In this document: positions 1 to 6,195 of the stretch, in pieces
Layout of the letters: each line of letters starts with the position of its first letter
How positions within the stretch are numbered: position 1 is the first letter of the stretch
Assembly (NCBI GenBank): GCA_015655535.1
Contig: JAATEW010000403.1
Coordinates: 1 to 6,292 of the forward strand
From: Hyphomicrobiales bacterium
Lineage (GTDB): Bacteria; Pseudomonadota; Alphaproteobacteria; Rhizobiales; Beijerinckiaceae
Length of the DNA: 6,292 nt
Direction: 5' to 3'
Position numbers and translations under genes: made by a program
Notes under the pieces: generated by a model
The model's database searches: none
What the model was told of the DNA's origin: nothing
What the model saw: only the letters and a program-made list of their open reading frames with translations

Positions 1-610
1 CCGATTGAACCTGAGCCTGAGCCGCTTGGTCTTCGAAGCTGATTTTCACGCCGAGAACTTTGAGAAATTGACCGATCCAGTCCGGATGCGCGGGCCAGGC
101 GGGTGCGGTGACGAGATTGCCGTCGGTCACGGCGCCATTGATTGGGATGTCGGCATAGGTGCCGCCAGCATGTTCCACGTCGAAACGGCAGGCCGGATAG
201 GCGGAACAGGTGCGCCCCTTCAAAACATCGGCGGCTGCGAGCAATTGCGCGCCATGGCAGATCGCGGCGACAGGCTTGTTGGCGGCAAAGAAATCCTGAA
301 CGATTTTGATGACATTGGGGTCGAGCCGCAAATATTCGGGCGCGCGGCCGCCGGGGATGACGAGACCGTCATAATTCGCAGCGGAGGCATTGGCGAAATC
401 GGCGGTCAAAGCGAAATTATGGCCGCGCTTTTCCGAATAGGTCTGCTGGCCTTCAAAGTCGTGAATGGCGGTCGCAATCGTCTCTCCCGCCTTTTTGTTG
501 GGGCAGACTGCATCGACGGAGAGGCCTACGGCGAGGAGCGCCTGAAACGGCACCATGGTTTCATAGTCTTCGGCAAAATCACCGGCGATCAAAAGGATAC
601 GCTTGCCCAT
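1..610 (-). CDS. DJ-1/PfpI family protein (C-terminus cut by window edge)
   Basis: This is a partial gene: 203 codons are visible and the frame is still open at base 1. The protein begins MGKRILLIAGDFAEDYE, a Rossmann-like first strand carrying the family's conserved acidic residue (E14 by alignment from memory with PfpI). It continues with YDGLVIPGGRAPEYLR (residues 80-95) and the nucleophile elbow AICHGAQLL, with the likely catalytic cysteine at C118 (codon 257-259). Near the end comes APAWPAHPDW, typical of the PfpI-like branch. Family members are small cytoplasmic proteins reported as proteases, deglycases/glyoxalases or stress chaperones; the sequence does not say which. The start is supported by a CAGGGAG ribosome binding site (minus strand, 619-625) 8 bases before the ATG. 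A TAAAAT box (635-640, minus) could be a -10 element, but no clear -35 is seen. It lies 102 bp downstream of the ATPase gene on the same strand. Family call firm, function open. Confidence 0.93.
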   Translation of the reverse strand, partial: MGKRILLIAGDFAEDYETMVPFQALLAVGLSVDAVCPNKKAGETIATAIHDFEGQQTYSEKRGHNFALTADFANASAANYDGLVIPGGRAPEYLRLDPNVIKIVQDFFAANKPVAAICHGAQLLAAADVLKGRTCSAYPACRFDVEHAGGTYADIPINGAVTDGNLVTAPAWPAHPDWIGQFLKVLGVKISFEDQAAQAQVQS

Positions 611-712
611 GTCACGTTCTCCCTGCTGCATTGGATTTTAACATGCAGGGGATCATACGCTTGTTGGAGGCGGATGGGTGTTAGCGGGCTACGGCAGGCG
701 CGGGTCTATCTC

Positions 713-1726
713 TCATCCCAGCGCCTTGCCGAACCGTCCGGCAAGTTCCTGGATGAATTGCCACGCCGTGCGGCCGGAGCGGGCGCCGCGCGTCACCGAC
801 CATTCGAGCGCTTCGGCCGTGATCTTGTCCTTGTCGCCGCCGAGGCCGAAATGATCGACATAGGCGAAGACCATGTCGAGATATTCACTCTGCGAGCAAT
901 TATGGAAGCCGAGCCAGAGCCCGAAACGGTCGGAGAGCGAGATTTTTTCTTCCACCGCTTCGCCCGGATTGATCGCGGTGGAACGCTCATTATCCACCAT
1001 GTCGCGCGGCATGAGGTGGCGGCGGTTCGACGTCGCATAGAAAAGCACGTTGCGCGGCCGCCCCTCGATGCCGCCTTCGAGCACGGCCTTCAAGGATTTA
1101 TAACTCGTGTCCGCGACGTCGAAGGAGAGATCGTCGCAAAACAACAGGAATTGAAACGGCGCATCGCGCAAAAGCGCCATCAGATGCGGCAGGCTGTCTA
1201 TATCCTCACGGTGAATCTCGATGAGCTTCAAAGGCGGCATGCTGGCGAGCAGATTGGCATTGATCTGCGCATGAACCGCCTTGACGAGAGAGGATTTGCC
1301 CATGCCGCGCGCGCCCCATAAAAGCGCATTATTGGCGGGCAGGCCTCTCGAAAACCGTTCCGTATTCTCGGTCAAAGTATCGCGGATGCGGTCGATCCCG
1401 CGCAAAAGCCCGATGTCGACGCGGCTCACGCGCGGCACGGGCTGAAGCATCTCGGTCGCGGCATGCCAGGCAAAGGCATCGGCGGCGGCGAAGGCCGGCG
1501 CTTCCATTTCGCTTGGCGCCAGCCTTTCAAGCGCGCCTGCGATCCGCTCCAAGGCCTTGGCGATATCCTGTGCGGTCGCCGGCGGTGAGACCGGCACCGG
1601 CTTCGCCTTGGTTTTCAAGGCAATTTTCTTGCTCTTTTTCTGATCGGATGCCGCTGCCGGGAAAAGCGCCTCTTTGGCCGCTGGTGACGAACCGCGGCTG
1701 CCGGGATTCTTTTTGTTTTTGGACAT
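713..1726 (-). CDS. DUF815-type AAA+ family ATPase
   Basis: The product is a predicted 337-residue cytoplasmic P-loop ATPase. Visible motifs are a Walker A loop GARGMGKSS (residues 138-146), a Walker B strand FLLFCDD (193-199), a sensor-1-like segment ATSNRR (231-236), a DRFG segment (266-269) that may supply an arginine finger, and GARSGRTA (314-321) in the sensor-2 region. The preceding PRVSRVDIGLLRGIDR and GLPANNALLWGARGMGK segments match what I recall of the DUF815 family, whose substrate is unknown. Residues 1 to about 50 are a low-complexity Lys/Ser/Ala/Pro tail, followed by an amphipathic ALERIAGALERLAP segment. I chose the ATG at 1726 because the open frame above it (to 1891) has non-coding composition and runs into the hairpin repeat. 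The next internal Met is only at residue 74. The Shine-Dalgarno match is weak (CCGAG), so the start is less certain than the gene. Confidence 0.93.
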   Translation of the reverse strand: MSKNKKNPGSRGSSPAAKEALFPAAASDQKKSKKIALKTKAKPVPVSPPATAQDIAKALERIAGALERLAPSEMEAPAFAAADAFAWHAATEMLQPVPRVSRVDIGLLRGIDRIRDTLTENTERFSRGLPANNALLWGARGMGKSSLVKAVHAQINANLLASMPPLKLIEIHREDIDSLPHLMALLRDAPFQFLLFCDDLSFDVADTSYKSLKAVLEGGIEGRPRNVLFYATSNRRHLMPRDMVDNERSTAINPGEAVEEKISLSDRFGLWLGFHNCSQSEYLDMVFAYVDHFGLGGDKDKITAEALEWSVTRGARSGRTAWQFIQELAGRFGKALG

Positions 1727-2056
1727 GGGACTCGGATCTAGCAAATCGGGATGCGCCTTCAAGACATGGCTCGGCCTATGTCTCACATGAAAGCGCTGTA
1801 GCGCGCAAAAACCCGCGCGTCCATAGAGCGCTGATTTTCGGGTGTTGCCATGCGGTGACGTTGAGGCCCTTGCTTCAGGTCTGGGCCTCATGGCTCGAGT
1901 CCCAAGCCCTCATCCTGAGGAGCTTGCGCAGCAAGCGTCTCGAAGGACGAGGGCTTGGAACAGAATGGAATAATGCCGATCCCTCGCCCTTCGAGACGGC
2001 TCCTTCGGACCTCCTCAGGGTGAGGGATTGGGTGGTGAGGCCGTGAGGTCCAAACC
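1727..2056. other. 330-bp gene-free gap between globin and ATPase genes
   Basis: No convincing gene is present here. The left part (1727-1883) should hold the ATPase leader and promoter. It contains a GC-rich inverted structure at 1792-1832: AGCGCT at both ends, with CGCGC (1802-1806) facing GCGCG (1815-1819) across a short A/C loop. The right part is occupied by the composite hairpin repeat at 1884-2042. Because globin and ATPase point the same way, any read-through transcript from the globin would have to cross this repeat. Confidence 0.8.
1884..2042. repeat. Composite inverted hairpin repeat, copy 1 (two facing units)
   Basis: Two related palindromic units face each other. The forward unit (1902-1958) has outer arms CCAAGCCCTC and GAGGGCTTGG and an apical hairpin GCTTGC-GCA-GCAAGC (1922-1936). 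The reverse unit (1976-2031) has outer arms CCGATCCCTC and GAGGGATTGG (one G-T pair) and an apical hairpin GGCTCC-TTC-GGACC (1998-2011, one bulge). Read in the same sense, both carry CTGAGGA before and GTCTCGAAGG after the apical stem. The pair is enclosed by GGCCTCA (1884-1890) and TGAGGCC (2036-2042), so the whole block is a nested inverted repeat. A second copy occurs at 6196-6292, which shows it is a dispersed family. I recall very similar sequences scattered through Rhizobiales intergenic regions, but could not check. No target-site duplication is evident. Confidence 0.9.
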
Positions 2057-2521
2057 CTAATGCGGCGCCGTCTGTTCCGCCACGGCAGCATTGCCCTTGG
2101 CCGAATGGTCGATCGCGTCGTGGCCCGCGGCCTTCATCGTTTCGGCAATGAGGACATAGGTCGCGATCCAGGCATCGCGGACGACGGGCGTGAAAGCCTC
2201 GCCCAATTGCTGTTCCAGGGTCCAAATCAGGCTTTGTCCGACGGCATTATAATGTTCGTCGCGCACGCCATAACCGACATGCCGGATCGCCAAAGCCTCT
2301 AATGTCGGAACAACGGTCTCAAGGCTTTCGAGGCCGGCGACGAGCGTCGCAAGCATGCGGACCAATTTCTTGCTCTGGACGCCCATGTCCTCCTTGAACA
2401 TGTCCTTCAAGGCGGGGTCCAAACTGAACAGATGCTCGTAGAATTTTGGCCCGAATTCGTCCGCCTGCGGCAGAATTTGGACGAATGTCGTCTTGACCAT
2501 ATCGACTTCGGCAGGTGTCAT
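2057..2521 (-). CDS. Single-domain globin (bacterial haemoglobin, flavohaemoglobin-like globin class)
   Basis: The product is a 154-residue globin without a reductase domain, predicted cytoplasmic and haem-binding. The fold markers are present: FYEHLF in helix B with Y28 at the likely B10 site, F42 at CD1 in the segment DMFKEDMG, Q49 as the probable distal E7 residue in QSKKL, and the proximal His H81 (F8) in LAIRHVGYGV. Later come VGQSLIWTLEQQLGEAF and the H-helix AWIATYVLIAETMKAA. The CD region is about three residues shorter than in Vitreoscilla Hb or E. coli Hmp by alignment from memory. A polar tail of about 20 residues follows helix H. Likely roles are O2 binding or NO detoxification with a separate reductase, inferred from the family. 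The start is well supported: GGGAGG (minus strand, 2528-2533) lies 6 bases before the ATG. It is separated from its neighbours by gaps of over 200 bp and so is probably its own transcription unit. Confidence 0.93.
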   Translation of the reverse strand: MTPAEVDMVKTTFVQILPQADEFGPKFYEHLFSLDPALKDMFKEDMGVQSKKLVRMLATLVAGLESLETVVPTLEALAIRHVGYGVRDEHYNAVGQSLIWTLEQQLGEAFTPVVRDAWIATYVLIAETMKAAGHDAIDHSAKGNAAVAEQTAPH

Positions 2522-2539
2522 GACAAACCTCCCATTGGA

Positions 2540-2585
2540 GCATCGGACCGAAAAGTGCGAAGCGGTTTTCGGGTCAATACGATGC
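2540..2585. repeat. Long hairpin element upstream of the globin gene
   Basis: Outer arms GCATCG (2540-2545) and CGATGC (2580-2585) enclose a stem CCGAAAA (2548-2554) with TTTTCGG (2566-2572), tipped by GC-GAA-GC (2557-2563). The stem tip has one G-G mismatch and one T-G pair. A further copy of part of the arm, CGGTCCGA (2606-2613), is the exact reverse complement of 2543-2550, so the element may extend to about 2615. Its wording matches what I recall as a widespread intergenic element in Hyphomicrobiales (unverified). It ends only 6 bases upstream of the globin Shine-Dalgarno and, if transcribed, would form a leader hairpin. Confidence 0.75.
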
Positions 2586-2735
2586 GGTTAAAAGACTTAA
2601 AGAACCGGTCCGAATCCATTTGAGCGTCCACGGTTCAAGCAAAGCTTTTGGTGGCGCGGCTTTGCCCAGCACGTGGAGCTTAGGCCGGCTACGTGAAATG
2701 TCGAATCAATCTAAAAAACTTTTCGACGTTAAGGC

Positions 2736-4025
2736 TCAGTCGTCGAGTGCCTGATAGACGAGCGCATTGATCTTCTGCCGGTAATACCAGCGGATCGGAC
2801 CCGGCGCCGCCGATAGATAGACAACCGCGAGTTCCTCTTTCGGATCGACCCACCAATCCGTGCCGCTGGCGCCTGGCCATGCGAATTGGCCGACCGAACC
2901 GAGCATATGGACGATCCCCGGTGTCGTGCGCACGGCGAGGCCGAGACCGAAGCCAAAATCGGCGCGTGTCGGTTCGGCATTGACGATCAGATTGGTCACA
3001 TTCGGCGCGAGCTGATTTGCGAGCATATATTCGACGGTCTTGCGGCTGAGAACGCGGGTCTCGCCGAGCTTGCCGCCATTCATCAACATCAAGGCGAAAC
3101 GCAGGTAATCGGATGCGGTCGAGGCGGCGCAGCCGCCGCCGCATTCGAAGCCTAGTCTTTCGGTCAGGGCGGGCTCGATCTTCTGCGGTTGGCCGCTGAC
3201 CGGATCATTCGGGAGCGGTTTCGCATAGCGGCCGGCTTTTTCGGGCGGTATGAAGAAGCCTGTATCTTTCATGCCGAGCGGTTCGAACAGATTGCGCTGC
3301 AGATAGGCGCCGAGCGTCGTCTTCGTCTGCTGCTCGATGATGAGCCCCGTAATGTCGAGACCGAAGCCATAATCCCAGACCGCACCCGGCTGATGCAACA
3401 AAGGCAGGCTCGCCAGTTTGGCGAGAAAGGCGTCGCCGGTCATCGTGGCCGCCGTCTGGCTGCCTTCCGGATAAAGTTTGTGAACCGCCGTCGTGCCGCG
3501 GCCTCCGTAAACGATTCCCGATGTGTGCCGCAGCAGATCCTGGATCTTGATCTGACGCTGTGCCTGCACGGTTTCGAGCGTCGGCTGACCTTGCGCGTCG
3601 CGGGCGGCGACGCCCTGATCGGCGAATTGCGGGACATATTTGACGAGCGGCTCGTCCATCAAGAGCCGGCCTTGTTCATAAAGCATGAGCGCGCCGACGG
3701 CGGTCATCGGCTTCGTCATCGACGCGATGTTGAAGATCGTGTCCTTCGTCATGGGACTGCCCGCGGCCTTGTCGCGCCAGCCATAGGCTTCAAACAGAAC
3801 GAGCTTGCCGTGCCTGGCGATCGCCAGAACCGCGCCGGGCATCAGGCCTCTATCTATATCCTCCAGGAGGGCAGGCTTGATTCGAGCGAGCCTTTCGGCT
3901 GATATGCCGACCTCTTCCGGCTTTGCCCAGGGCAGGGGATCGGGGAACGCGAGATCCTCGGCGTAGACCTGGCTGGCGGCGATCATCAATCCGGCGATTG
4001 CGGCAAGGCAAAATTTAAATCTCAT
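2736..4025 (-). CDS. Exported serine hydrolase, beta-lactamase class C / family VIII esterase type
   Basis: The product is a 429-residue protein with a Sec signal peptide: MRFKFCLAAIAGLMIAASQVYA, probable cleavage after A22 before EDLAFP. This argues for a periplasmic or secreted enzyme and supports the ATG at 4025; upstream in-frame codons (to 4181) lack protein-like composition. The catalytic S-x-x-K motif is SMTK (S102, K105) in NIASMTKPMTAVGAL. The tyrosine motif is YGF (Y219) in VWDYGFGLDITG, in place of the classical Y-x-N. The third motif region reads AWPGASGTDWWVDP (from residue 382), lacking the K-T-G of true beta-lactamases. DLLRHTSGI (163-171) is another family signature. These variants point to an esterase, D-aminopeptidase-like or LACTB-like hydrolase rather than a resistance beta-lactamase. 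The substrate cannot be read from sequence. It is divergent from yajC and has 214 bp after it before the globin. The ribosome binding site is weak (GTGGA). Confidence 0.9.
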   Translation of the reverse strand: MRFKFCLAAIAGLMIAASQVYAEDLAFPDPLPWAKPEEVGISAERLARIKPALLEDIDRGLMPGAVLAIARHGKLVLFEAYGWRDKAAGSPMTKDTIFNIASMTKPMTAVGALMLYEQGRLLMDEPLVKYVPQFADQGVAARDAQGQPTLETVQAQRQIKIQDLLRHTSGIVYGGRGTTAVHKLYPEGSQTAATMTGDAFLAKLASLPLLHQPGAVWDYGFGLDITGLIIEQQTKTTLGAYLQRNLFEPLGMKDTGFFIPPEKAGRYAKPLPNDPVSGQPQKIEPALTERLGFECGGGCAASTASDYLRFALMLMNGGKLGETRVLSRKTVEYMLANQLAPNVTNLIVNAEPTRADFGFGLGLAVRTTPGIVHMLGSVGQFAWPGASGTDWWVDPKEELAVVYLSAAPGPIRWYYRQKINALVYQALDD

Positions 4026-4083
4026 GAAATCCACGGCGGAATGGAAAATCCTCGAACCGCAGTTTTCCTTAATGCCCGGCCCA

Positions 4084-4142
4084 GGACAATATTGGACAAT
4101 CGGCAGGTGCGGGCGGCCTTTTCCGCGCATTTTCCGGCCGCC
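4084..4142. repeat. Short phased direct repeats and inverted repeat in divergent promoter region
   Basis: The 170-bp gap shared by the hydrolase and yajC holds GGACAAT twice (4084-4090, 4094-4100; 10-bp period) and TTTTCCG twice (4119-4125, 4130-4136; 11-bp period). The second pair lies inside a perfect 7-bp inverted repeat, GGCGGCC (4112-4118) and GGCCGCC (4136-4142). The spacings are about one helical turn, as protein-binding half-sites often are. No known operator is recognised. Confidence 0.45.
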
Positions 4143-4143
4143 A

Positions 4144-4171
4144 TTGCTTTCGGGGCGCCGCTGGCTATAGT
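4144..4171 (+). promoter_or_regulatory. Candidate sigma-70-type promoter for yajC-secD
   Basis: TTGCTT (4144-4149) and TATAGT (4166-4171) are separated by 16 bp. The -10 matches the TATAAT consensus at five of six positions; the -35 matches only in its TTG core. Transcription would start near 4178, giving a leader of under 20 bases before the yajC ATG. This is the best promoter-like pair in the gap, assigned by eye. Confidence 0.5.
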
Positions 4172-4195
4172 CCGCCGCCAATCCGGCCCGGGCTC

Positions 4196-4552
4196 ATGAT
4201 GGAGACGCTTTTGATTACGCCCGCTTATGCGCAGACCGCGGCTGGTGCAGCCGTCGGCTTGAACGAGATTTTCATCCAATATGTCGCGCCCTTTGGCCTG
4301 ATCTTCATCATCATGTATTTTTTGGTCCTGCGGCCGCAGACGAAAAAAGCCAAGGATCACGCCGAACTCATCAAGAACGTCCGGCGCGGCGACAGTATCG
4401 TGACCTCGGGCGGCCTCATCGGCAAGGTCACCAAAGTGATCGACGAGACTGAAGTCGAAATGGAAATCGCGCCGAATGTCAGGGTGCGCGTGGCGCGTCC
4501 GATGATCGCTGATGTGCGCTCCAAAGCCGAGCCTGTGAAGGAACAGGCTTGA
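4196..4552 (+). CDS. yajC: Sec translocon accessory subunit YajC
   Basis: This is a 118-residue small inner-membrane protein of the SecDF-YajC complex, which assists late steps of protein translocation through SecYEG. One membrane segment is visible at about residues 26-46 (IFIQYVAPFGLIFIIMYFLV), ending in the hallmark LRPQTKKAKDH (45-55). It is followed by the cytoplasmic domain signature RRGDSIVTSGGLIGKV (63-78) and a basic/acidic tail. Length is normal for the family. ATG codons occur at 4196 and 4199, and neither has a strong Shine-Dalgarno, so the start could shift by one residue; a TTG at 4208 is a less likely alternative. secD follows after 42 bp on the same strand, the standard order, so the two are probably co-transcribed from the promoter near 4144-4171. 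Confidence 0.96.
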   Translation: MMETLLITPAYAQTAAGAAVGLNEIFIQYVAPFGLIFIIMYFLVLRPQTKKAKDHAELIKNVRRGDSIVTSGGLIGKVTKVIDETEVEMEIAPNVRVRVARPMIADVRSKAEPVKEQA

Positions 4553-4594
4553 TCGCCTGCCGTAACGCGCTCCAACCGGATGATTTGAACCCTC

Positions 4595-6181
4595 ATGCTG
4601 CGTTTCGCGACTTGGAAAATCGTTTCGATCCTGGCCATGACGGCCTTGGCCTTCCTTGTGATCGTGCCGAGCCTGCTGCCGCCGGAAACGCGCGAGGCCG
4701 TGTCGTCGCATATACCCTCCTGGGTGCCGTTCAAGACCATCGTGCTCGGCCTCGATCTTCAGGGCGGCTCGCATGTGCTGCTCGAAGTCGATAGCGCGTC
4801 GGTGATAAAGACGCAGGTCGAGAACCTGCGCGACGACGTGCGCCGCGTCTTGCGCGAGGAGAAGGTTTCGATCTCGGGCGGCATAGGCGTGCAGTCGAAG
4901 GGCGTGCAATTGCGGATTCCCGACGCGGCGGAGCGCGAACGAATTCTGCCGAAGCTCCGCCAACTCGGTGCGCCTATTGGTGGACTATCCGGCGGCGGGT
5001 CCACGCTCGACCTCAACGACAATGGCACCGGGCTTATCCAGATCAACCTCACGGATGCGGGCATCAAGGACAGGATCAGACGCGCCGTCGATCAGTCGAT
5101 TGAAGTTCTGCGCCGAAGAATCGATGCGCTTGGCACGACCGAACCAAATATCCAGCGCCAGGGCGACGACCGTATTCTGGTTGAAGTACCTGGTCTCCAA
5201 GACCCCGAAAGGCTTAAGGCGCTGTTGGGCACGCCGGCGAAGCTCGAGTTCAGCCTTGTCGCCGATCCCGGCGCCGATCAAGGCGATGTCGAAATGCTCG
5301 ATCAGACCGATCAGCCCGGCAAGATCCCTGTCGAGAAACGCGTCATGGTCCAAGGCGAAGACTTGACCGATGCGTCGCCCGGCTTCGACAGTCGGACGCA
5401 GGAACCGATCGTCAACTTCAAATTCAATATTCGCGGCGGTCAGCGCTTCGGCCAGGTGACGTCTGAAAATGTCGGGCGGCCTTTTGCCATCGTGCTCGAC
5501 GGTAAGGTGATTTCGGCGCCGCGCATCCTGGGGCCGATCACCGGCGGCTCCGGCCAGATCTCCGGGCATTTCACAGTCGAATCCGCGAATAATCTCGCGA
5601 TCCTTTTGCGGGCCGGCGCGTTGCCCGCCAAGCTTACGATCGTCGAGGAACGCACGGTGGGCCCGGGCCTCGGCCAGGACTCGATCGATGCCGGCAAACG
5701 CGCGGCTTACGTGGGCGCGGCGCTTGTAGCCTTCTATATGCTCATCACTTACGGCACCTTCGGCATATTCGCGAATATCGCGCTCTTCGTGCATATCAGC
5801 TTGATCTTCGCCGGGTTGATTTTGCTCGGCGCCACGCTCACCCTGCCGGGCATAGCGGGTATTGTCTTGACGATCGGCATGGCGGTCGACTCCAACGTGC
5901 TGATCTATGAACGCATCCGGGAAGAAAACCATATGGGGCGTTCGGTCATCGCTTCGCTCGATGCCGGCTTCAAACGCGCTTTCGCGACCATCGTCGATTC
6001 GAATGTGACGATGTTCGTCGCGGCCGCCATATTGTATTTTCTGGGTTCCGGCCCGGTGCGCGGCTTTGCCGTTTCGCTCGGCCTTGGCATTCTCACCTCG
6101 ATCGTCACCGCTGTCACAATGACGCGGATGATGATCGCCGTCTGGTACCAATTCGCGCGTCCGAAGCGCCTGCCGATTTAA
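4595..6181 (+). CDS. secD: Protein translocase subunit SecD
   Basis: The product is a 528-residue inner-membrane protein that, with SecF, uses the proton gradient to help pull exported proteins through SecYEG. Length is close to that usual in alphaproteobacteria. In order: TM1 (about 9-27); the periplasmic start LGLDLQGGSHVLLEV (51-65); the P1 domain with RRRIDALGTTEPNIQRQG (173-190) and RILVEVPG (193-200); AILLRAGALPAKL (335-347); then five membrane segments at about 372-392, 393-412, 415-437, 463-484 and 488-513. TM4 carries GMAVDSNVLIYERIREE, with D432 as the conserved proton-path aspartate (equivalent to E. coli D519 by family knowledge). GPVRGFAVSLGLGILTS (486-502) is the other SecD/SecF signature. 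The start at 4595 is forced downwards because the in-frame ATG at 4580 is followed by a stop two codons later; the ribosome binding site is weak. secF is expected downstream but is not in the window. Confidence 0.98.
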   Translation: MLRFATWKIVSILAMTALAFLVIVPSLLPPETREAVSSHIPSWVPFKTIVLGLDLQGGSHVLLEVDSASVIKTQVENLRDDVRRVLREEKVSISGGIGVQSKGVQLRIPDAAERERILPKLRQLGAPIGGLSGGGSTLDLNDNGTGLIQINLTDAGIKDRIRRAVDQSIEVLRRRIDALGTTEPNIQRQGDDRILVEVPGLQDPERLKALLGTPAKLEFSLVADPGADQGDVEMLDQTDQPGKIPVEKRVMVQGEDLTDASPGFDSRTQEPIVNFKFNIRGGQRFGQVTSENVGRPFAIVLDGKVISAPRILGPITGGSGQISGHFTVESANNLAILLRAGALPAKLTIVEERTVGPGLGQDSIDAGKRAAYVGAALVAFYMLITYGTFGIFANIALFVHISLIFAGLILLGATLTLPGIAGIVLTIGMAVDSNVLIYERIREENHMGRSVIASLDAGFKRAFATIVDSNVTMFVAAAILYFLGSGPVRGFAVSLGLGILTSIVTAVTMTRMMIAVWYQFARPKRLPI

Positions 6182-6195
6182 ATGTGGTAAAAGTA

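Noticed and set aside
5..1321. 438-codon open frame on the plus strand
   Set aside because: It runs antisense across both the DJ-1-like gene and the ATPase, has no recognisable domain, and is an expected by-product of high-GC codon use. The opposite strand carries clear family motifs.
1732..1770. Minus-strand TTGAAG and TAGATC as a promoter for the ATPase
   Set aside because: Only four matches in the -35 and a poor -10, and the -10 lies so close to the ATG that the message would be essentially leaderless.
1727..1891. Upstream in-frame extension of the ATPase (possible start at 1891)
   Set aside because: The residues look non-coding (Arg/His/Cys-rich), and the extension overlaps the edge of the hairpin repeat and the likely promoter region.
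1884..2042. CRISPR array or IS element as the explanation for the repeats
   Set aside because: There is no series of direct repeats with unique spacers, no cas or transposase gene, and the units are facing palindromes.
2620..2638. TTGA...TCAA upstream of the globin as an FNR/NnrR-type site
   Set aside because: The half-sites are 11 bases apart instead of the 6 required, so the geometry does not fit.
2670..2727. Possible terminators after the hydrolase gene (CACGT/ACGTG hairpin at 2670-2695; GTCGAA/TTCGAC at 2700-2727)
   Set aside because: The first has a bulge and no T-run after it. The second has a 16-base loop with the T-rich stretch inside the loop. Neither is a convincing intrinsic terminator.
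3189..3902. 237-codon open frame on the plus strand inside the hydrolase gene
   Set aside because: Antisense shadow of the hydrolase gene, with no recognisable motif.
4026..4181. Upstream in-frame extension of the serine hydrolase (possible start at 4181)
   Set aside because: It would bury a well-formed signal peptide 52 residues inside the protein and overlap the yajC promoter.
4022..4963. 313-codon open frame on the minus strand over yajC and the start of secD
   Set aside because: Antisense to two well-identified genes, with low-complexity His/Arg/Asp composition.
4985..6151. 388-codon open frame on the minus strand within secD
   Set aside because: Antisense shadow of secD: His/Arg/Asp-rich with no domain, while the plus strand is unmistakable SecD.
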